64,000 bases of DNA from Streptomyces sp. MA5143a (GCF_900290235.1 NZ_OLMK01000031.1:1-64000); one strand, 5' to 3'. Shown: positions 1 to 8,738, counted from the stretch's first letter. The notes: generated by a model not told the origin, from the letters alone. A program made the numbers and translations.

Positions 1-306
1 CCGTCGCTGCACTTCGGCTGGTCGCTGTGGTGCGGGCTGACCATCGCGATCGTCGCCCCACGGTGGTGGATGAAGGCCCTGGGCCTGCTGCACCCGACGT
101 TCACGGTCGTCGCGATCGTCGCGACCGGCAACCACTGGGTCCTCGACGCGGTCGGCGGGGCCGCGGTCGTCGGCGCGGGCTTCGCCCTCACCCACCTCCT
201 GACCGGACCACGGGCAGCCCCGGGCACGGACGAGGACGACGGGAAGACGGACGACGGGGCCCCGCGGACCGCCACAAGCGGCCCACGCGACCCCGTCCGT
301 GGCTGA
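1..306 (+). CDS. PAP2-family membrane phosphatase, C-terminal part
   Basis: The frame is open at the window edge and ends with TGA at 304-306, leaving 101 visible codons. The first residues read PSLHFGW and about 40 residues later comes GNHWVLDAVGG. These resemble the second and third motifs of the PAP2/inositol-phosphotransferase (Aur1-like) superfamily, in which the PSLH histidine and the later H-x3-D pair form the lipid-phosphate phosphatase or transferase site. Hydrophobic runs around the motifs fit the last membrane helices, and the final 30 residues are a charged cytoplasmic-type tail. The substrate cannot be told from this part. The gene ends inside the first copy of a 28-bp tandem repeat. 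Confidence 0.75.
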   Translation, partial: PSLHFGWSLWCGLTIAIVAPRWWMKALGLLHPTFTVVAIVATGNHWVLDAVGGAAVVGAGFALTHLLTGPRAAPGTDEDDGKTDDGAPRTATSGPRDPVRG

Positions 307-377
307 CCATCAGTCCCGACGCGTCCGTGGCTGACCATCAGTCCCGACGCGTCGGCGGCTGACCATCAGTCCCGACG
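294..377. repeat. 28-bp tandem direct repeat, three copies
   Basis: Three head-to-tail units begin at 294, 322 and 350. The core GGCTGACCATCAGTCCCGAC is identical in all three, and only the third copy differs, in its first bases (CGTCGGC instead of CGTCCGT). The stop codon of the preceding gene lies in the first unit. Exact copies suggest recent slippage duplication. I cannot assign a function. Confidence 0.9.
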
Positions 378-389
378 GCGGCAGGCCAT

Positions 390-641
390 CAGCCGATCAT
401 CCACAGGGAGACCGCAACCGTCATCGTGGAAGCGGGCACACGGCTCAGAGACCTGAAGCCCGCCCTGGCCCGGGAAGGCCTGTCCCCCACCGACGCGGGC
501 GACATCAGGGAGCAGACCGTCACCGGCGCGACCAGCACGGCCGCTCATGGCACCGGCCGCAGCCCGGCCGCGAACGCGACCCGGATACTCGGCCCTGAAG
601 CAACCGGTGACGGCCGATGTCGGTCTTGGGCCATTGCCTGA
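390..641 (+). pseudogene. Fragment of an FAD-linked sugar-lactone oxidase
   Basis: The + frame from about 402 reads TVIVEAGTRLRDLKPALARE, then GDIREQTVTGATST and AHGTGR, ending TGA at 639-641. This is the FAD-binding (PCMH-type) core of D-arabinono-1,4-lactone / L-gulonolactone oxidases, whose usual forms are VEAGT-L--LN--L, GDID-QTVAGA-STGTHGTG. Only about 55 residues of a roughly 430-residue family are present, with no credible start and unrelated sequence after the GTG motif. I read it as a decayed gene fragment. The GTG at 426 is an internal valine of the ancestral protein, not a start. Confidence 0.6.
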
Positions 642-785
642 GCGGTTGCCTGGGGCACGGCAGGCCTGGAGGGGAGTTCGGCAGTTCGATTTACGTGGCG
701 ATCGCGTGCTCGGGTCGGAGTCTTTGTCGTTTCATGGTGAGAGGGGACTCCGGACGGATGGCGCCGGGGAGGTAGGTTGTCGACC

Positions 786-1547
786 ATGAGTTCGATCTTC
801 GAACGCGAGCAGCCCGCTCAGCGGTTGGCAGGCAAAGTAGTCGTCGTCACGGGAGCGGGCCGCGGACAGGGCGCGGCCGAGGTTCGGGCGCTGGCTCGAG
901 CCGGTGCCACCGTGGTGGCCACCGATGTACGTCCCGAGGGCGAGGGATGCCGGCGGCTCGACATCAGCAGCGAGAGCGACTGGGACGAACTGGCCGCCGA
1001 ACTGAAGGACACGTACGGCCACGTCCACGGGCTGGTCAACAACGCGGGGATCATCGAGAGGAAGCGGCTCGACGACGTACGCCCCGAGGACATGGCGCAT
1101 GTGCAGGCGGTGAACACCACTGGCCCGCTGCTGGGCATCCAGCGGCTGTCCCCGCTCATGCCGCCCGGCTCGTCCATCGTGAACATCGGGTCGGCGACCG
1201 CCCTCACCGGCTACTACCCCGTCGCCTACACCGCGAGTAAATGGGCACTGCGTGCCGTCTCGAAGATCGCGGCAACAGAACTCGGGCCGAAAGGGATCAG
1301 GGTCAACACCGTACTCCCCGGCTACATCGAGACCGAGATGACCGCCCAGGCCACACAGGCCTTTCGTGACGCGACCATCAAGGAGACCCCACTCGGCAGA
1401 AGCGGGACGGTCGATGACATCGCCCCGCTCGTGGTGTTCCTGCTCTCGGACGAGTCGTCCTTCATCAGCGGTGCGGAGATCGCGGTGGACGGGGGGCTCA
1501 CGGCGCACGGCGGCGTCAAGTCCATCTCGGACGCCCTGAAGAGCTGA
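786..1547 (+). CDS. SDR-family NAD(P)-dependent oxidoreductase
   Basis: This 253-residue classical short-chain dehydrogenase should oxidise or reduce a carbonyl/alcohol pair with NAD(P). The cofactor loop TGAGRGQG is near residues 18-25. NNAG follows near residue 83, the serine lies in NIGSAT, and the catalytic Tyr148-x3-Lys152 lies in VAYTASK. The C-terminal PLGRSG and AVDGGL segments are typical of the 3-alpha/20-beta-hydroxysteroid dehydrogenase-like branch. ATG 786 is chosen because GGGGAGG (about 767-773) lies 12 nt upstream; the in-frame TTG at 777 sits too close to it. The gene looks intact among decayed neighbours. The substrate is unknown. Confidence 0.9.
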   Translation: MSSIFEREQPAQRLAGKVVVVTGAGRGQGAAEVRALARAGATVVATDVRPEGEGCRRLDISSESDWDELAAELKDTYGHVHGLVNNAGIIERKRLDDVRPEDMAHVQAVNTTGPLLGIQRLSPLMPPGSSIVNIGSATALTGYYPVAYTASKWALRAVSKIAATELGPKGIRVNTVLPGYIETEMTAQATQAFRDATIKETPLGRSGTVDDIAPLVVFLLSDESSFISGAEIAVDGGLTAHGGVKSISDALKS

Positions 1548-1599
1548 GGAGCTTGAGCGGTCTGCTGCCCCGACGACTTTGAGCGGCCGGCCTGAGCGG

Positions 1600-1902
1600 T
1601 TACCGGCGGCGGCAGCAGAACTCGGCATGAGTAGCACGGGGGAAGGCGCGGGAGACGATGTCGAATCCGGCTCGTCGCAGCATGCCCTCTACGATCCAGG
1701 TGTAGGTGGAGAACTCCTCTCGGACGTGGGCTTCGAAGTCGGCCCTGGTGAAGCCCTCGCCGTCCGGACGGCCTGCGGTGTTGATCCACTGCTGCAGGTG
1801 TGTCTCCGCGCTGGAGGGCTCGAAACTGAAGATCACGTCCCACAAGTAGAAGGACCCGCCGGGGCGGAGCATCCTCGCCGCGTTGAGCAGGGCCCCACGC
1901 AC
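1600..1902 (-). pseudogene. C-terminal fragment of a class I SAM methyltransferase
   Basis: On the minus strand, 100 codons read ALLNAARMLRPGGSFYLWDV near the start. This is the post-motif-II signature of class I methyltransferases (LRPGG followed by a beta strand). An FTRADFEAHV-type segment and a final GMLRRAGFD motif follow. The SAM-binding glycine loop and everything before it are missing, because homology stops at about 1902 where a LysR gene begins on the other strand. The fragment is therefore not expected to be active. The GTG at 1902 is probably an internal codon. Confidence 0.7.
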
Positions 1903-2631
1903 GGCCGCGCCTTCCGCCAGTACGCAGCCGATGCCCTGGACCTATGGGCCCGATACCGCAGCTACGGCACTGCCGACGACGAACTCGACGGACACCTGCG
2001 GGTGTTCGCCTCCGTCACCGCGTGCCACACCCTCCTGCCCAAACTGCTCACCCCCTTGCGCGCCGCGCACCCGCGCGTGAGCATCTCCTTACGCACCGGC
2101 GACGCCGCGGCCGCCCTTGCCCTGCTCGACCAGGGCGAGACCGACCTGGCCGTCGCTGCCCTCCCCGCCCGGATCCCCGCCACAGTGCTCGCCCGGCAGA
2201 TCACACAGACCCCGCTCGTCCTCGTCCAGGCCGGGTCCATACTCGCCCACGAGGAGTTCACCGCCGCTGAGGAGCCCTTCGTCCTGCCACGGCAGGGGCT
2301 TGTGCGCGCTGCCGCAGACCGGTGGTTCCGAGACCTGAGCATCCATCCGCACATCGCTGCCGAAACCGAGGGCCATGAAGCGCTGCTCACCCTGGTCGCT
2401 CTGGGCTACGGCACGGGTGTCATCCCCGACCTTGTCCTACAGCACAGCGGACTCCGCGCGAGACTTCGGCAGGTGACCGCCCCATCCGTACCAGATCGCC
2501 TCACCATCGGCGTCTGCATCCGACGGGCCGACGTACACCGCCCCTTGGTGGCCGCAGCCTGGGCGGCAACCCAGCCGGACACAGCGGACCACCTGGCTCA
2601 GCCGCGAGATGGGTTCAAAAGCACGCACTGA
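1903..2631 (+). pseudogene. LysR-family regulator (IlvY-like) lacking its DNA-binding domain
   Basis: From GRAFRQYAADAL onward this is the linker helix and effector-binding domain of a LysR regulator. The segment ELDGHLRVFASVTACHTLLP followed by RTGDAAAAL closely resembles IlvY, the activator of acetohydroxy-acid isomeroreductase genes. LVALGYGTGVIPD is the usual late effector-domain motif. The winged helix is absent. The open frame continues upstream to 1579, but only through the antisense of the methyltransferase fragment, so a 350-residue call starting there would be a chimera. One TTA leucine codon lies near 2089. I read it as a recombination remnant that cannot bind DNA by itself. Confidence 0.7.
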
Positions 2632-2944
2632 CACCGCGCAGTGGCCCGCCGGCCCATCCCCCGCATGCCCAGCCGCTCGACACCGCACCCACGCTGCCCG
2701 GCCCTGCTCAGCCACGACAGCGAGGCCCGCTACCGAACCGGTGACACCGGCTCCGCGCCGAACACCTGACCGTCAAGGAACCACTCGACCTACAGGACGC
2801 TCCGCGCAAGGTGGCCGACAAGTGCACCGCTCTCTCGGCCTCCCGCAGGTATGTCTTCGGACCTCATCAGTCATTCGGGCATCGTCGCAACCTCGATATC
2901 ACAGCCGATGACGGGTCCGCGTTGTGAATCGACCGGCCGCCCTG
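2632..2944. other. Gap between LysR remnant and DapA-family gene, no gene recognised
   Basis: No open frame here has convincing homology. A short + segment around 2760-2850 (AEHLTVKEPLDLQDA) looks like an amphipathic helix of a decayed regulator, but this cannot be supported. No terminator hairpin was seen. Confidence 0.5.
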
Positions 2945-3862
2945 TCAGGCTGCGGCTTCTTGGTGGGCGGCCCTGGGTGCGGCCAGGTCCGCCGCGCGCC
3001 TGACCGAATCGGCTGAGGCGGCCAGCAGGGGCAGCCGGACGGCTGGGCTGGGTATACGGCCCTGAGCGTGCAACACCCCCTTGATCACAGCCGGGTTCGG
3101 TTCGGCGAAGAGCGCGGCGGACAGCCGGGCCAGCTCGGCTCCGAGTCTGCGGGCCGGTCCGGCGGCGTCGCGCTGCCACAGCGAGATGAGCTCGGCGAAG
3201 TCAGCGGTGCGGACGTTGGCCGACGCGAGGATGCCGCCGCGGGCGCCCGCCGCGAGCAGCGGCGAGATGACGGCGTCATCGCCGCCGAGCACCGAGAAGC
3301 CTGGGACCGGCGAGCCGAGCAGTTCCATCGCGGCCGCGTCGAGCACACCGGTCGCGTACTTGACCCCGACGACCTGCGGCAGGTGGCCGAGCGCGGTGAG
3401 CGAGCTGGTGTTGAGGCGCTGACCGGTGCGGTACGGGATGTCGTAGACGACCAGCGGCAGCCCCCCGTGTTCGGCGAGTGCCGTGAAGTGCGCCAGCGTT
3501 CCCGCCTCGCCGGGCCGGGTGTAGGGCGGTGTGGGAACCAGCGCCGCGGCGACATCACCGCTCCGAGCGAGCTCCCGCAACGTCGTGATGGCGGTGGCGG
3601 TGTCGTTCGTGCCTACGCCGACGATCAGTGGGGCGCCGTGTGCCCGGCAGGCAGCCGAGCAGATTCGGACCACGGCCCGCTTCTCCTCGGTGGTCAGCGT
3701 GGCCGCCTCCGCGGTGGTGCCCAGGGCGACGAGTCCGCGAGCGCCGCCGTCCAGTGCCTCGTCGGCGAGGCGGGCGAGCGCGTCCGGGGCGAGGCGCAGG
3801 TCGGCGGTGAACGGGGTCACCAAGGGGACAAACAGGCCGGTGAGGTTCGCTTCGGGCTTCAT
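2945..3862 (-). CDS. Dihydrodipicolinate synthase / N-acetylneuraminate lyase family aldolase
   Basis: This 305-residue protein has the full DapA/NanA TIM-barrel pattern: GLFVPLVTPF at the start, the GTTAEAATL phosphate/carboxylate loop, YDIPYRTG carrying the relay tyrosine and arginine, and the Schiff-base lysine in VGVKYATG. True DapA usually has NVPGRT and IKEATG, so the changes here point to a pyruvate-dependent aldolase of other specificity. ATG 3862 (MKPEANLTGLF) is preferred over the upstream GTG at 3883 because homology starts there. It is transcribed divergently from a LysR gene 70 bp away, the classical arrangement for a regulator and its target. Confidence 0.85.
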   Translation of the reverse strand: MKPEANLTGLFVPLVTPFTADLRLAPDALARLADEALDGGARGLVALGTTAEAATLTTEEKRAVVRICSAACRAHGAPLIVGVGTNDTATAITTLRELARSGDVAAALVPTPPYTRPGEAGTLAHFTALAEHGGLPLVVYDIPYRTGQRLNTSSLTALGHLPQVVGVKYATGVLDAAAMELLGSPVPGFSVLGGDDAVISPLLAAGARGGILASANVRTADFAELISLWQRDAAGPARRLGAELARLSAALFAEPNPAVIKGVLHAQGRIPSPAVRLPLLAASADSVRRAADLAAPRAAHQEAAA

Positions 3863-3932
3863 GTGCCCAGCCTGCCGACCCAAACCCGGTAGATCCAGTT
3901 CATGTTTCTACGCTCACACGTAAGCTCACCTT

Positions 3933-4907
3933 ATGCTCGATGTCCGACGTCTCCACCTGCTGCGCGAACTGGACCGACGCGGCACCATCGCGGCCGTCGC
4001 CGAGGCGCTGACCTTCACCGCCTCGGCCGTCTCCCAGCAACTGAGCGTGCTGGAGCGCGAGGCGGGCGTACCCCTGTTGGAACGAAGCGGCAGACGGGTG
4101 GTGCTCACCCCGGCGGGCCGCACCCTCGTCACCCACGCCGACGCCGTCCTGGAACGCCTCGAACTGGCGGTCTCCGAACTGGCCGGGGCACGCGAGGGCA
4201 TCGGCGGGCCGCTGCGCATCGGGACGTTCCCCTCCGGCGGCCCCGCGATCGTGCCCGCCACGCTGGCCGAACTGGCGCAGCGGCATCCCGCGCTGGAACC
4301 GATGGTGCAGGAGATCGACTCGACGCGGGTCTCCGACCGGCTACGCGCCGGCGAACTCGATGTGGCCCTCGTCCACGACTACGACTTCGTGCCCGCCTCC
4401 CCGGACACCACGGTCGACCAGGTGCCCCTGTTGGAGGAGCCGATGTACCTGGCCACGGGCGCCGCCATCGACACCGATCCCGCGAGAGGTACCGCCGCCC
4501 GCGGTGACACGCTGGCGGAACTGCTCGGACCGTGGGCCACGACCCCATGGATCACGGCCCGGGACGGCACGACCGGTCACGCGATGGCCGTACGCGCCTG
4601 TCAGGCGGCTGGTTTCCAGCCGCGCATCCGCCATCAGGTCAACGACTTCCGTACGGTGCTGGCACTGGCCGCCATCGGGCAAGGCGCCGGATTCGTACCG
4701 GAGATGGCTACGGAACGCACCCCCAAGGGCGTGTTCCTGACCCGGCTGCCCCTCTTCCGCCGCTCGAAGGTCGCCTTCCGTGCGGGCGGCGGCACTCACC
4801 CGGCGATCGCCGCGTTCGTGGCGGCGGCGCGAGCAGCGGTGGGCGCCACGGGCCTCACTTCCTCCGTGTCCACCGGGAGGCCGGCACCCTCCCGGAATCG
4901 GGAGTGA
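3933..4907 (+). CDS. LysR-family transcriptional regulator
   Basis: This 324-residue protein is intact. The N-terminal winged helix-turn-helix spans residues 1-60 (LHLLRELDRRGTIAAVAEAL, then SAVSQQLSVLEREAGVPLLER and LTPAGR). The effector domain follows from about residue 85, with GPLRIGTFPS and AAIGQGAGFVPEMA. The divergent DapA-family gene starts 70 bp upstream, so the short shared region 3863-3932 is the likely operator; a LysR T-N11-A site could fit there, but I did not find a unique one. The effector cannot be inferred beyond a guess at the aldolase substrate. Confidence 0.9.
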   Translation: MLDVRRLHLLRELDRRGTIAAVAEALTFTASAVSQQLSVLEREAGVPLLERSGRRVVLTPAGRTLVTHADAVLERLELAVSELAGAREGIGGPLRIGTFPSGGPAIVPATLAELAQRHPALEPMVQEIDSTRVSDRLRAGELDVALVHDYDFVPASPDTTVDQVPLLEEPMYLATGAAIDTDPARGTAARGDTLAELLGPWATTPWITARDGTTGHAMAVRACQAAGFQPRIRHQVNDFRTVLALAAIGQGAGFVPEMATERTPKGVFLTRLPLFRRSKVAFRAGGGTHPAIAAFVAAARAAVGATGLTSSVSTGRPAPSRNRE

Positions 4908-5402
4908 GCATCGCCTCCGGCGGCAACGCCGGTCTCGCGGGCGCGGGCGTGTGGGCCCGCCCTCCAGCAGGGCGTACCCGCGTCCTCACCGTCTGCCGGG
5001 TGTACGCCACCACCACCCGTACCCGAGTCGAACAGCAAGCAGCCGGCTGACCGCTTGATCTTCGGGCTGACGCCCCCTACCGTCGGACGATCACTCGCCT
5101 TCCCCACTGGAAGTGCCCATGCCTCGCCGGTCACCGGGCGAGATCAGAACCGAACGACGCCGTCGCGGATACGCCAGCAACCGCCGGGTCATCCCTGGTC
5201 TGTCCGCTGCGGCGAACCGACAGATCGCACAGTTCGAAGTTCAGTGCCGGTTGCCTCCCGGTCACGTCGCCCAGGCCTTCCGGGCATGGGCTCTGGCGCT
5301 TCACCCATGGCCGGGGAACCACCCTCTGGAGGGACAGGCACGCGCGAACACTGCTGCAAGGCGCGGCCTCGGCCATGAATCGCAAGTCGCGCCGTGAACT
5401 TC
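4908..5402. other. Gap left of the integrase, no gene recognised
   Basis: About 495 bp lie between the LysR stop and the broken end of the integrase. Several short open frames exist, but none has recognisable motifs or a good ribosome site. The left boundary of the mobile element probably lies here or at about 5440. I could not find an attachment-site repeat. Confidence 0.5.
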
Positions 5403-6353
5403 TCAGCGTGGTCGCTCCCCTGGACGACCGCTTCCTGACCGCTGACGGAAGTTACGGGCCCGCAGCGGTCCGCCCTGCGGAGCGGTGAAGAGCAACTCCT
5501 CATCTCCCCGCCCCTGGACATGGGGCTCCAGCTCCTCGGCCAGGAACCGCGGGATCGGCACCGACCGGCGCTCGTGGTTGTTGGGGGTGTCGAGGTAGAG
5601 CTTGCCGTTGTCCTCGGCGTACGCCTCGACGATGCGGGCTCGGCAGACGTCCAGATCTACGCGGCCCACCTTCAGCGCGGACGCCTCGCCCCAGCGCAAA
5701 CCGGTGTAGGCCATCAACAGGATGAACACCCGGTAAGCACCTGACGCGTTGGCCAGCGCGTCGACCTGCATGTCATCGAGGTACACGTGGTCGGCCGGCG
5801 CCGCCTTCGGCAAGGGCACGCCGACAGCCGGGTTGACCGCCAGACGACGAGCCTTGACCGTGTAGCCGAGAACGCGGCTGAGGACGCCGTACGCCTTGCG
5901 GACCGAGCGGGGGCTGAGCTTCCGACCGCCGGTCGCCTCGCCGGACAGCAGGTCCGCGAGCCACTCGGCGATGTCCTCGAAGTTGATGCGGTCCAGTGGA
6001 GTGGTGCCCCACTTGGGGATCACGTGGACGTCGAGAACGCCGCGATACCGGCCCCGAGTCGAACGCTTGAGATGGATCTGCGCGGCCAGCCAGGACTCGG
6101 CCACCTCTGCGAACTTCACGCGGGCGGCTGCGGGATCGCGGTAGGAGCCGTCGTTGAGGCGGGACTCCATCTTCGTTCGCTCCGCGTCGGCGTCGACCTT
6201 GCGGGCGAAGGTCTTCATCTTCGGCTTGCCGTCGGGGTCGTACCAGCGGACCCGGTAGCGCCCGGGTGGCGTACGGCCAGCCCTCTTGGCATCAGCCACG
6301 GCACGTGCGTACGCCGCGTGCCCTATGCGGTCCTCAATCCAGACCCGTGCCAA
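5403..6353 (-). pseudogene. Tyrosine site-specific integrase, truncated
   Basis: The first ~300 residues are a normal actinophage/AICE-type integrase: an AP2-like arm-binding region (RYRVRWYDPDGKPKMKTF), a core-binding SAM-like domain (about 75-170) and the start of the catalytic domain with its first arginine in TGLRWGEA. After NFRQR the match stops at about 5440, and 11 unrelated residues lead to a stop. The H-x-x-R, H/W and tyrosine nucleophile are therefore missing, so it cannot recombine DNA. The frame opens with TTG at 6353, directly after the XRE stop codon (TAG at 6354-6356), which suggests translational coupling. Confidence 0.8.
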
Positions 6354-6635
6354 CTAGCACCCCCTCCGGTCATCGCTGGACACCGACGGGGGCGGCAGGA
6401 GCAGGTTCGTGGGAGGAACACCGAGCGCGGTGGCGATGGCGACGAGGTCGTCGATATCGCAGCGTCGGTGGGCGCGTTCGGTTCGGCTGAGGGCCGTGTT
6501 GGACATCGGGCGGCCCAGCGTCGTACAGCGGGCGGCGAGCTGGTGCTGGGTCAGGCCGCGCACGAGGCGTAGGCGCTCGATGGCGCGGGCGGTGTGGAGG
6601 CCGGCGGGGCCTATTTCGACAGGTCGGGTTGCCAT
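6354..6635 (-). CDS. XRE-family helix-turn-helix regulator
   Basis: This 93-residue protein is essentially one Cro/CI-type helix-turn-helix (GLTQHQLAARC, then SNTALSRTERAHR, DIDDLVAIATALGVP) with short tails. ATG 6635 (MATRPVEIG) is chosen over GTG 6668 because the domain begins there. Its stop abuts the integrase start. It most likely represses integrase or divergent excision/transfer genes of the element. The two matching 12-bp sites at 6673-6684 and 7024-7035 are plausible operators. Confidence 0.8.
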   Translation of the reverse strand: MATRPVEIGPAGLHTARAIERLRLVRGLTQHQLAARCTTLGRPMSNTALSRTERAHRRCDIDDLVAIATALGVPPTNLLLPPPSVSSDDRRGC

Positions 6636-6672
6636 GACAGGTAGCCGTAACTTGCGTCCGGCCGTCATGGCA

Positions 6673-6684
6673 AGAGTTAGTTCT
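6673..6684 (+). promoter_or_regulatory. Left copy of a 12-bp inverted-repeat pair, candidate operator
   Basis: AGAGTTAGTTCT lies 37 bp upstream of the XRE start. The same 12 bp occur on the opposite strand at 7024-7035, and both are followed by an A-rich run. The site is itself a weak dyad (AGA at one end, TCT at the other). The position between divergent element genes fits a repressor site. Confidence 0.45.
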
Positions 6685-7023
6685 TAAACCCTATAGAAGT
6701 CACCCGGGCCGAAGTGGTGTTCGTCTCGTCGAATTCCGGCACATCACGAGCCTTTTCAACTGAGAGGCCGTGCTATCTTCCCTCCGCGTAATGAAGATGG
6801 GCGATTTGAGCAACTATCGACCACAGTGCCCGGCGGGCTACAGCGGCACTGATGACTGCTGGTCGCCATCTCTGAGCTGCGGAGGTAACGGATTCCGACC
6901 CCTCTGCCAGCCGTTGGGCCACAGAAAAATTTCAGCCTCCGCAGAAGCGATTTCGGCAGCCGGGGATCCGCCCTTACTGTTTGGTCTCCCCCGGCCACGC
7001 CGACAGAAATAGTACAGAGTTTT

Positions 7024-7035
7024 AGAACTAACTCT
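7024..7035 (-). promoter_or_regulatory. Right copy of the 12-bp inverted-repeat pair, candidate operator
   Basis: AGAACTAACTCT on the + strand is the exact reverse complement of 6673-6684 and lies 67 bp upstream of the excisionase-like start. The ~340 bp between the copies hold no convincing gene and are unusually AT-rich for this window, as expected of a control region. Confidence 0.45.
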
Positions 7036-7101
7036 GGACTTTTCTCTGGGCGGTGTGGCTGTGTTGTCCATGCCCGTTCTGCAAGACCGAAAAGGAGCCT
7101 T

Positions 7102-7344
7102 GTGCCGAAGACCTCTACCCGCAATACCAACGCCTCCGCCACCACCGCGACTGCCCAGCGCGGCCCGCTGGCCACCCCTGCGGAAGTCGCCGCGTACCTC
7201 GGGGTACCGGTGAAGACGCTCTACCAGTGGAAGTACCGGGGCATCGGCCCGAACGTGCACAAGGTCGGCCGTCACCTGCGCTACCGCTGGCACGAGGTGG
7301 ACGCCTGGCTGAACTCCCAGTCCGCGTACGACTTGGCGGTCTGA
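7102..7344 (+). CDS. Helix-turn-helix excisionase-like DNA-binding protein
   Basis: This 80-residue protein carries a MerR/AlpA-type winged helix: TPAEVAAYLGVPVKTLYQWKYRG, then GRHLRYRWHEVDAWL, in residues 25-75. In actinomycete integrative elements, proteins of this size and fold at this position act as recombination directionality factors or transcription activators. GTG 7102 has AAAGGAG (7091-7097) at 5 nt. It is the first gene of the rightward mobilization block. Confidence 0.8.
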   Translation: MPKTSTRNTNASATTATAQRGPLATPAEVAAYLGVPVKTLYQWKYRGIGPNVHKVGRHLRYRWHEVDAWLNSQSAYDLAV

Positions 7345-7478
7345 CGCCGCTTCTGGGACAGCGAAACGGCTCTCGGCGAGCCACCGCCGAGAGCCGCACA
7401 GTGCCTGCCCCATCGCCCCTGAATGACCGATCCGGTGGGCCGGGCCTTGCCCGTCCGGCCCACCAGGGAGGAACGCCT

Positions 7479-8738
7479 GTGGACGAACCTACGTCCTCCA
7501 CCACCCCTACCCCATCCCCGACGCCCACCTGGCCGCCCGTCGCCGTCCCCGGCCAGGCAGCTCCCGCAATACCCGAACCCTCGCCCGCCGAGGACGAGAA
7601 GCCGCCCCAGGCTCCAGAGGGCGCCGCCTTGCTGGACGAGCTGCGGGAAGCCATCGCCCGGTACGTGATCCTGCCCAGCAGCGAGGCGCTGACCGCCGTC
7701 ACACTGTGGGTCGCGGCCACGCACATCCAGCCCGCCCTCCAGCACGCGCCTCGTCTCGCGGTGGTCGGACCGGCGAAACGGTGCGGCAAGTCCCGCCTGC
7801 TGGATGTGATCACGGAGACCGTGCGCGAGCCGCTGATCACGGTCAACACCAGCCCGGCGGTCGTCTTCCGCGCCATCGGCGATGACCCGCCCACCCTGCT
7901 GGTGGACGAGGCCGACACCATCTTCGGCAGCATCAAGGCCGCCGAGAAGAACGAGGAGCTGCGCGGCCTGCTCAATGCCGGCCACCAGCGCAACCGACCC
8001 GCCCTGCGCATCTCCGGGCCCGAGCACAAGCCTCAGGCGTTCCCCACCTTCGCCATGGCAGCGCTCGCCGGCATCGGGGATCTACCGGACACGGTCATGG
8101 ACCGGGCGGTGGTGATCCGCATGCAGCGCCGCAAGGATGGTGAGCGGGTCGAGCAGTTCCGCTCCCGCCGCGACATCCCGACCCTGCACGGCCTGCGCGA
8201 CCGGCTGACCGCCTGGCTGCGCCCCCTGATGGACACCGCAGCGGACTTGGTACCGCCGATGCCGGTGCAGGACCGGGCGGCAGACACCTGGGAACCGCTC
8301 GTAATCGTCGCGGAACTGGCGGGCGGCACCTGGCCCGAGGAGGCCCGTGCCGCGTGTGCGTCCATGTGCGCGGCCGAGGCAGGCAAGGACGACGAGTCGA
8401 ACCTGAAGACCCGCCTGCTGCAGGACATCCGGCGCGCCTTCGCACGCTGCGGTGATCCCGACATCATGCGCACCCGGGACCTGCTGGACGAACTCCTCAA
8501 GGACCAGGAGGCGCCGTGGGCCGAGTACGGCACCGCCGGCCTGAGCCCACGCCACCTGGGCATCCTCCTCAAGGACTTCGATATCAAGGCCGCCACTCAC
8601 CGCTTTGAAGGCGGCCGGCAGGCCAAGGGCTTCGCCCGCCTCCGCTTCGCCGACGCCTGGGCCCGCTACTGCCCCGAGGAGCCGACGCCCGACAGCGGCG
8701 ACGAGAGCACCGCCCCCGGCCCGGGCCTGCACTCGTAA
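7479..8738 (+). CDS. DUF3631 domain protein (ATPase-like, element maintenance)
   Basis: Start GTG 7479 has AGGGAGG about 7 nt upstream, giving 419 residues; the frame is open further upstream but without signals. A proline-rich N-terminus (1-50) precedes a P-loop-like VVGPAKRCGKSRLLD (about 95-109) and an acidic LLVDEADTIF Walker-B-like motif. The C-terminal half (GLSPRHLGILLKDFDIK, then FARLRFADAWARY) is the DUF3631 signature. Such proteins recur in actinomycete plasmids and integrative elements, probably in replication or DNA processing; the biochemical role is inference. Its last codons lie in a cluster of ACTCGTC repeats. Confidence 0.8.
   Translation: MDEPTSSTTPTPSPTPTWPPVAVPGQAAPAIPEPSPAEDEKPPQAPEGAALLDELREAIARYVILPSSEALTAVTLWVAATHIQPALQHAPRLAVVGPAKRCGKSRLLDVITETVREPLITVNTSPAVVFRAIGDDPPTLLVDEADTIFGSIKAAEKNEELRGLLNAGHQRNRPALRISGPEHKPQAFPTFAMAALAGIGDLPDTVMDRAVVIRMQRRKDGERVEQFRSRRDIPTLHGLRDRLTAWLRPLMDTAADLVPPMPVQDRAADTWEPLVIVAELAGGTWPEEARAACASMCAAEAGKDDESNLKTRLLQDIRRAFARCGDPDIMRTRDLLDELLKDQEAPWAEYGTAGLSPRHLGILLKDFDIKAATHRFEGGRQAKGFARLRFADAWARYCPEEPTPDSGDESTAPGPGLHS

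Noticed and set aside
1579..2631. 350-residue LysR-type protein starting at 1579
   Set aside because: The first 108 codons are antisense to a recognisable methyltransferase fragment and show no LysR helix-turn-helix.
2760..2860. Helical peptide resembling part of a MerR-type regulator
   Set aside because: Only about 25 residues look natural, with no start, no HTH and no flanking homology.
6770..7012. 80-codon open frame in the element control region
   Set aside because: Poor third-position GC, no ribosome site and no motif; the region is better explained as regulatory.
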